DNA of 13,262 nt, taken from Hadersleviella sp041745395. GTDB lineage: Bacteria; Chloroflexota; Anaerolineae; Promineifilales; Promineifilaceae. Each line of letters opens with the position of its first letter. Within the stretch, counting starts at the first letter, position 1. Position numbers and translations under genes: made by a program. The stretch is taken from positions 1 through 13,262 of the forward strand of contig JBGTIZ010000116.1 of the NCBI GenBank assembly GCA_041745395.1, written 5' to 3'. The notes beneath the pieces are model-generated. The model did not search any database, was not told the origin of the DNA, and saw only the letters and a program-made list of their open reading frames with translations. Shown here piece after piece: positions 13,107 through 13,262 of the stretch.

Positions 13107-13154
13107 AAGAAGTAAGAAGTAAAAACTAAAATACTATGCACTGCAAGTGCATAG
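13107..13154. repeat. Heptads and hairpin leading into the right terminal repeat
   Basis: AAGAAGT, AAGAAGT, AAAAACT (13107-13127) form a 7-bp run immediately after the last gene. Then CTATGCACT (13134-13142) pairs perfectly with AGTGCATAG (13146-13154) around GCA, spanning the left boundary of the 122-bp repeat. The repeat element therefore really begins by 13134 at the latest. Confidence 0.75.
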
Positions 13155-13262
13155 GTTTGGCACTAAAGTGCCTTCGGTGACTTTCGCACCGACTGAAAGC
13201 TGAGGGACTAAAAGTCCATAGCTTTCACTATCAATACGCTTAAGCGCACTGAAAGTCATTCG
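13141..13262. repeat. Right copy of 122-bp terminal direct repeat
   Basis: Identical to bases 1-122 and ending exactly at the window edge. See the left copy for its internal inverted repeats. Identical ends of this length are what an assembler produces from a circular molecule or from a contig bounded by the same repeat on both sides. Confidence 0.95.

Noticed and set aside
1..13262. A 13.1-kb circular plasmid or phage genome
   Set aside because: Ends are identical, but no replication, partition, mobilisation or virion genes are seen and several genes are typical chromosomal housekeeping genes. Circularity is kept only as an alternative.

Overview
The window looks like chromosomal DNA from a filamentous or anaerobic-type Chloroflexota bacterium (Anaerolineae/Ardenticatenia-like). 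This is an inference from protein style: an Asp23-type protein paired with a YloV/FakA-type kinase, a STAND ATPase with kinesin-light-chain-type TPRs of the kind abundant in that phylum, and HicB- and HEAT-like proteins of matching flavour. No rRNA, tRNA or other taxonomic marker is present. The first and last 122 bases are identical. The contig therefore either closes on itself or, more likely given its housekeeping content, ends in two copies of a dispersed repeat.

Layout: (1) 1-1309: terminal repeat, short heptad repeats and a metal-dependent Xaa-Pro-type aminopeptidase. (2) 1483-2720: an unrecognised 190-residue protein and a HEAT-like helical protein, separated by two copies of a CACGGCCGTG palindrome. 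(3) 2940-3550, minus strand: a translationally coupled DUF6883/DUF4926 pair behind an extended -10 promoter. (4) 3694-5400: a divergent pair, a QueG/reductive-dehalogenase-like double [4Fe-4S] protein and a TetR regulator. Two copies of an 18-bp operator-like sequence lie between them over both promoters. (5) 5524-6580: a graveyard with an IS66 transposase fragment, a HicB antitoxin cut short by a perfect palindrome, and an array of about 22-bp repeats. (6) 6615-9155, minus strand: a STAND/NB-ARC ATPase with N-terminal five-residue repeats and C-terminal TPRs, whose reading frame is broken twice in a compensating way. (7) 9246-11387, minus strand: asp23-like then fakA/yloV-like genes. (8) 11593-13100, plus strand: an inositol-monophosphatase-family gene overlapping by 4 bases a membrane protein with a PspC-like N-terminus.

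The most unusual content is not a single gene but the repeat layer. A 10-bp palindrome, CACGGCCGTG, occurs 12 times exactly (16 times for the ACGGCCGT core), mostly inside conserved genes and mostly read as Thr-Ala-Val; it resembles the HIP1 phenomenon of cyanobacteria. Intergenic spaces are built from 7-bp repeat units of several sequence families, in two places arranged head-to-head so that they can fold into long hairpins. Three perfect palindromes (33, 34 and 38 bp) sit at gene ends, two of them supplying a stop codon.
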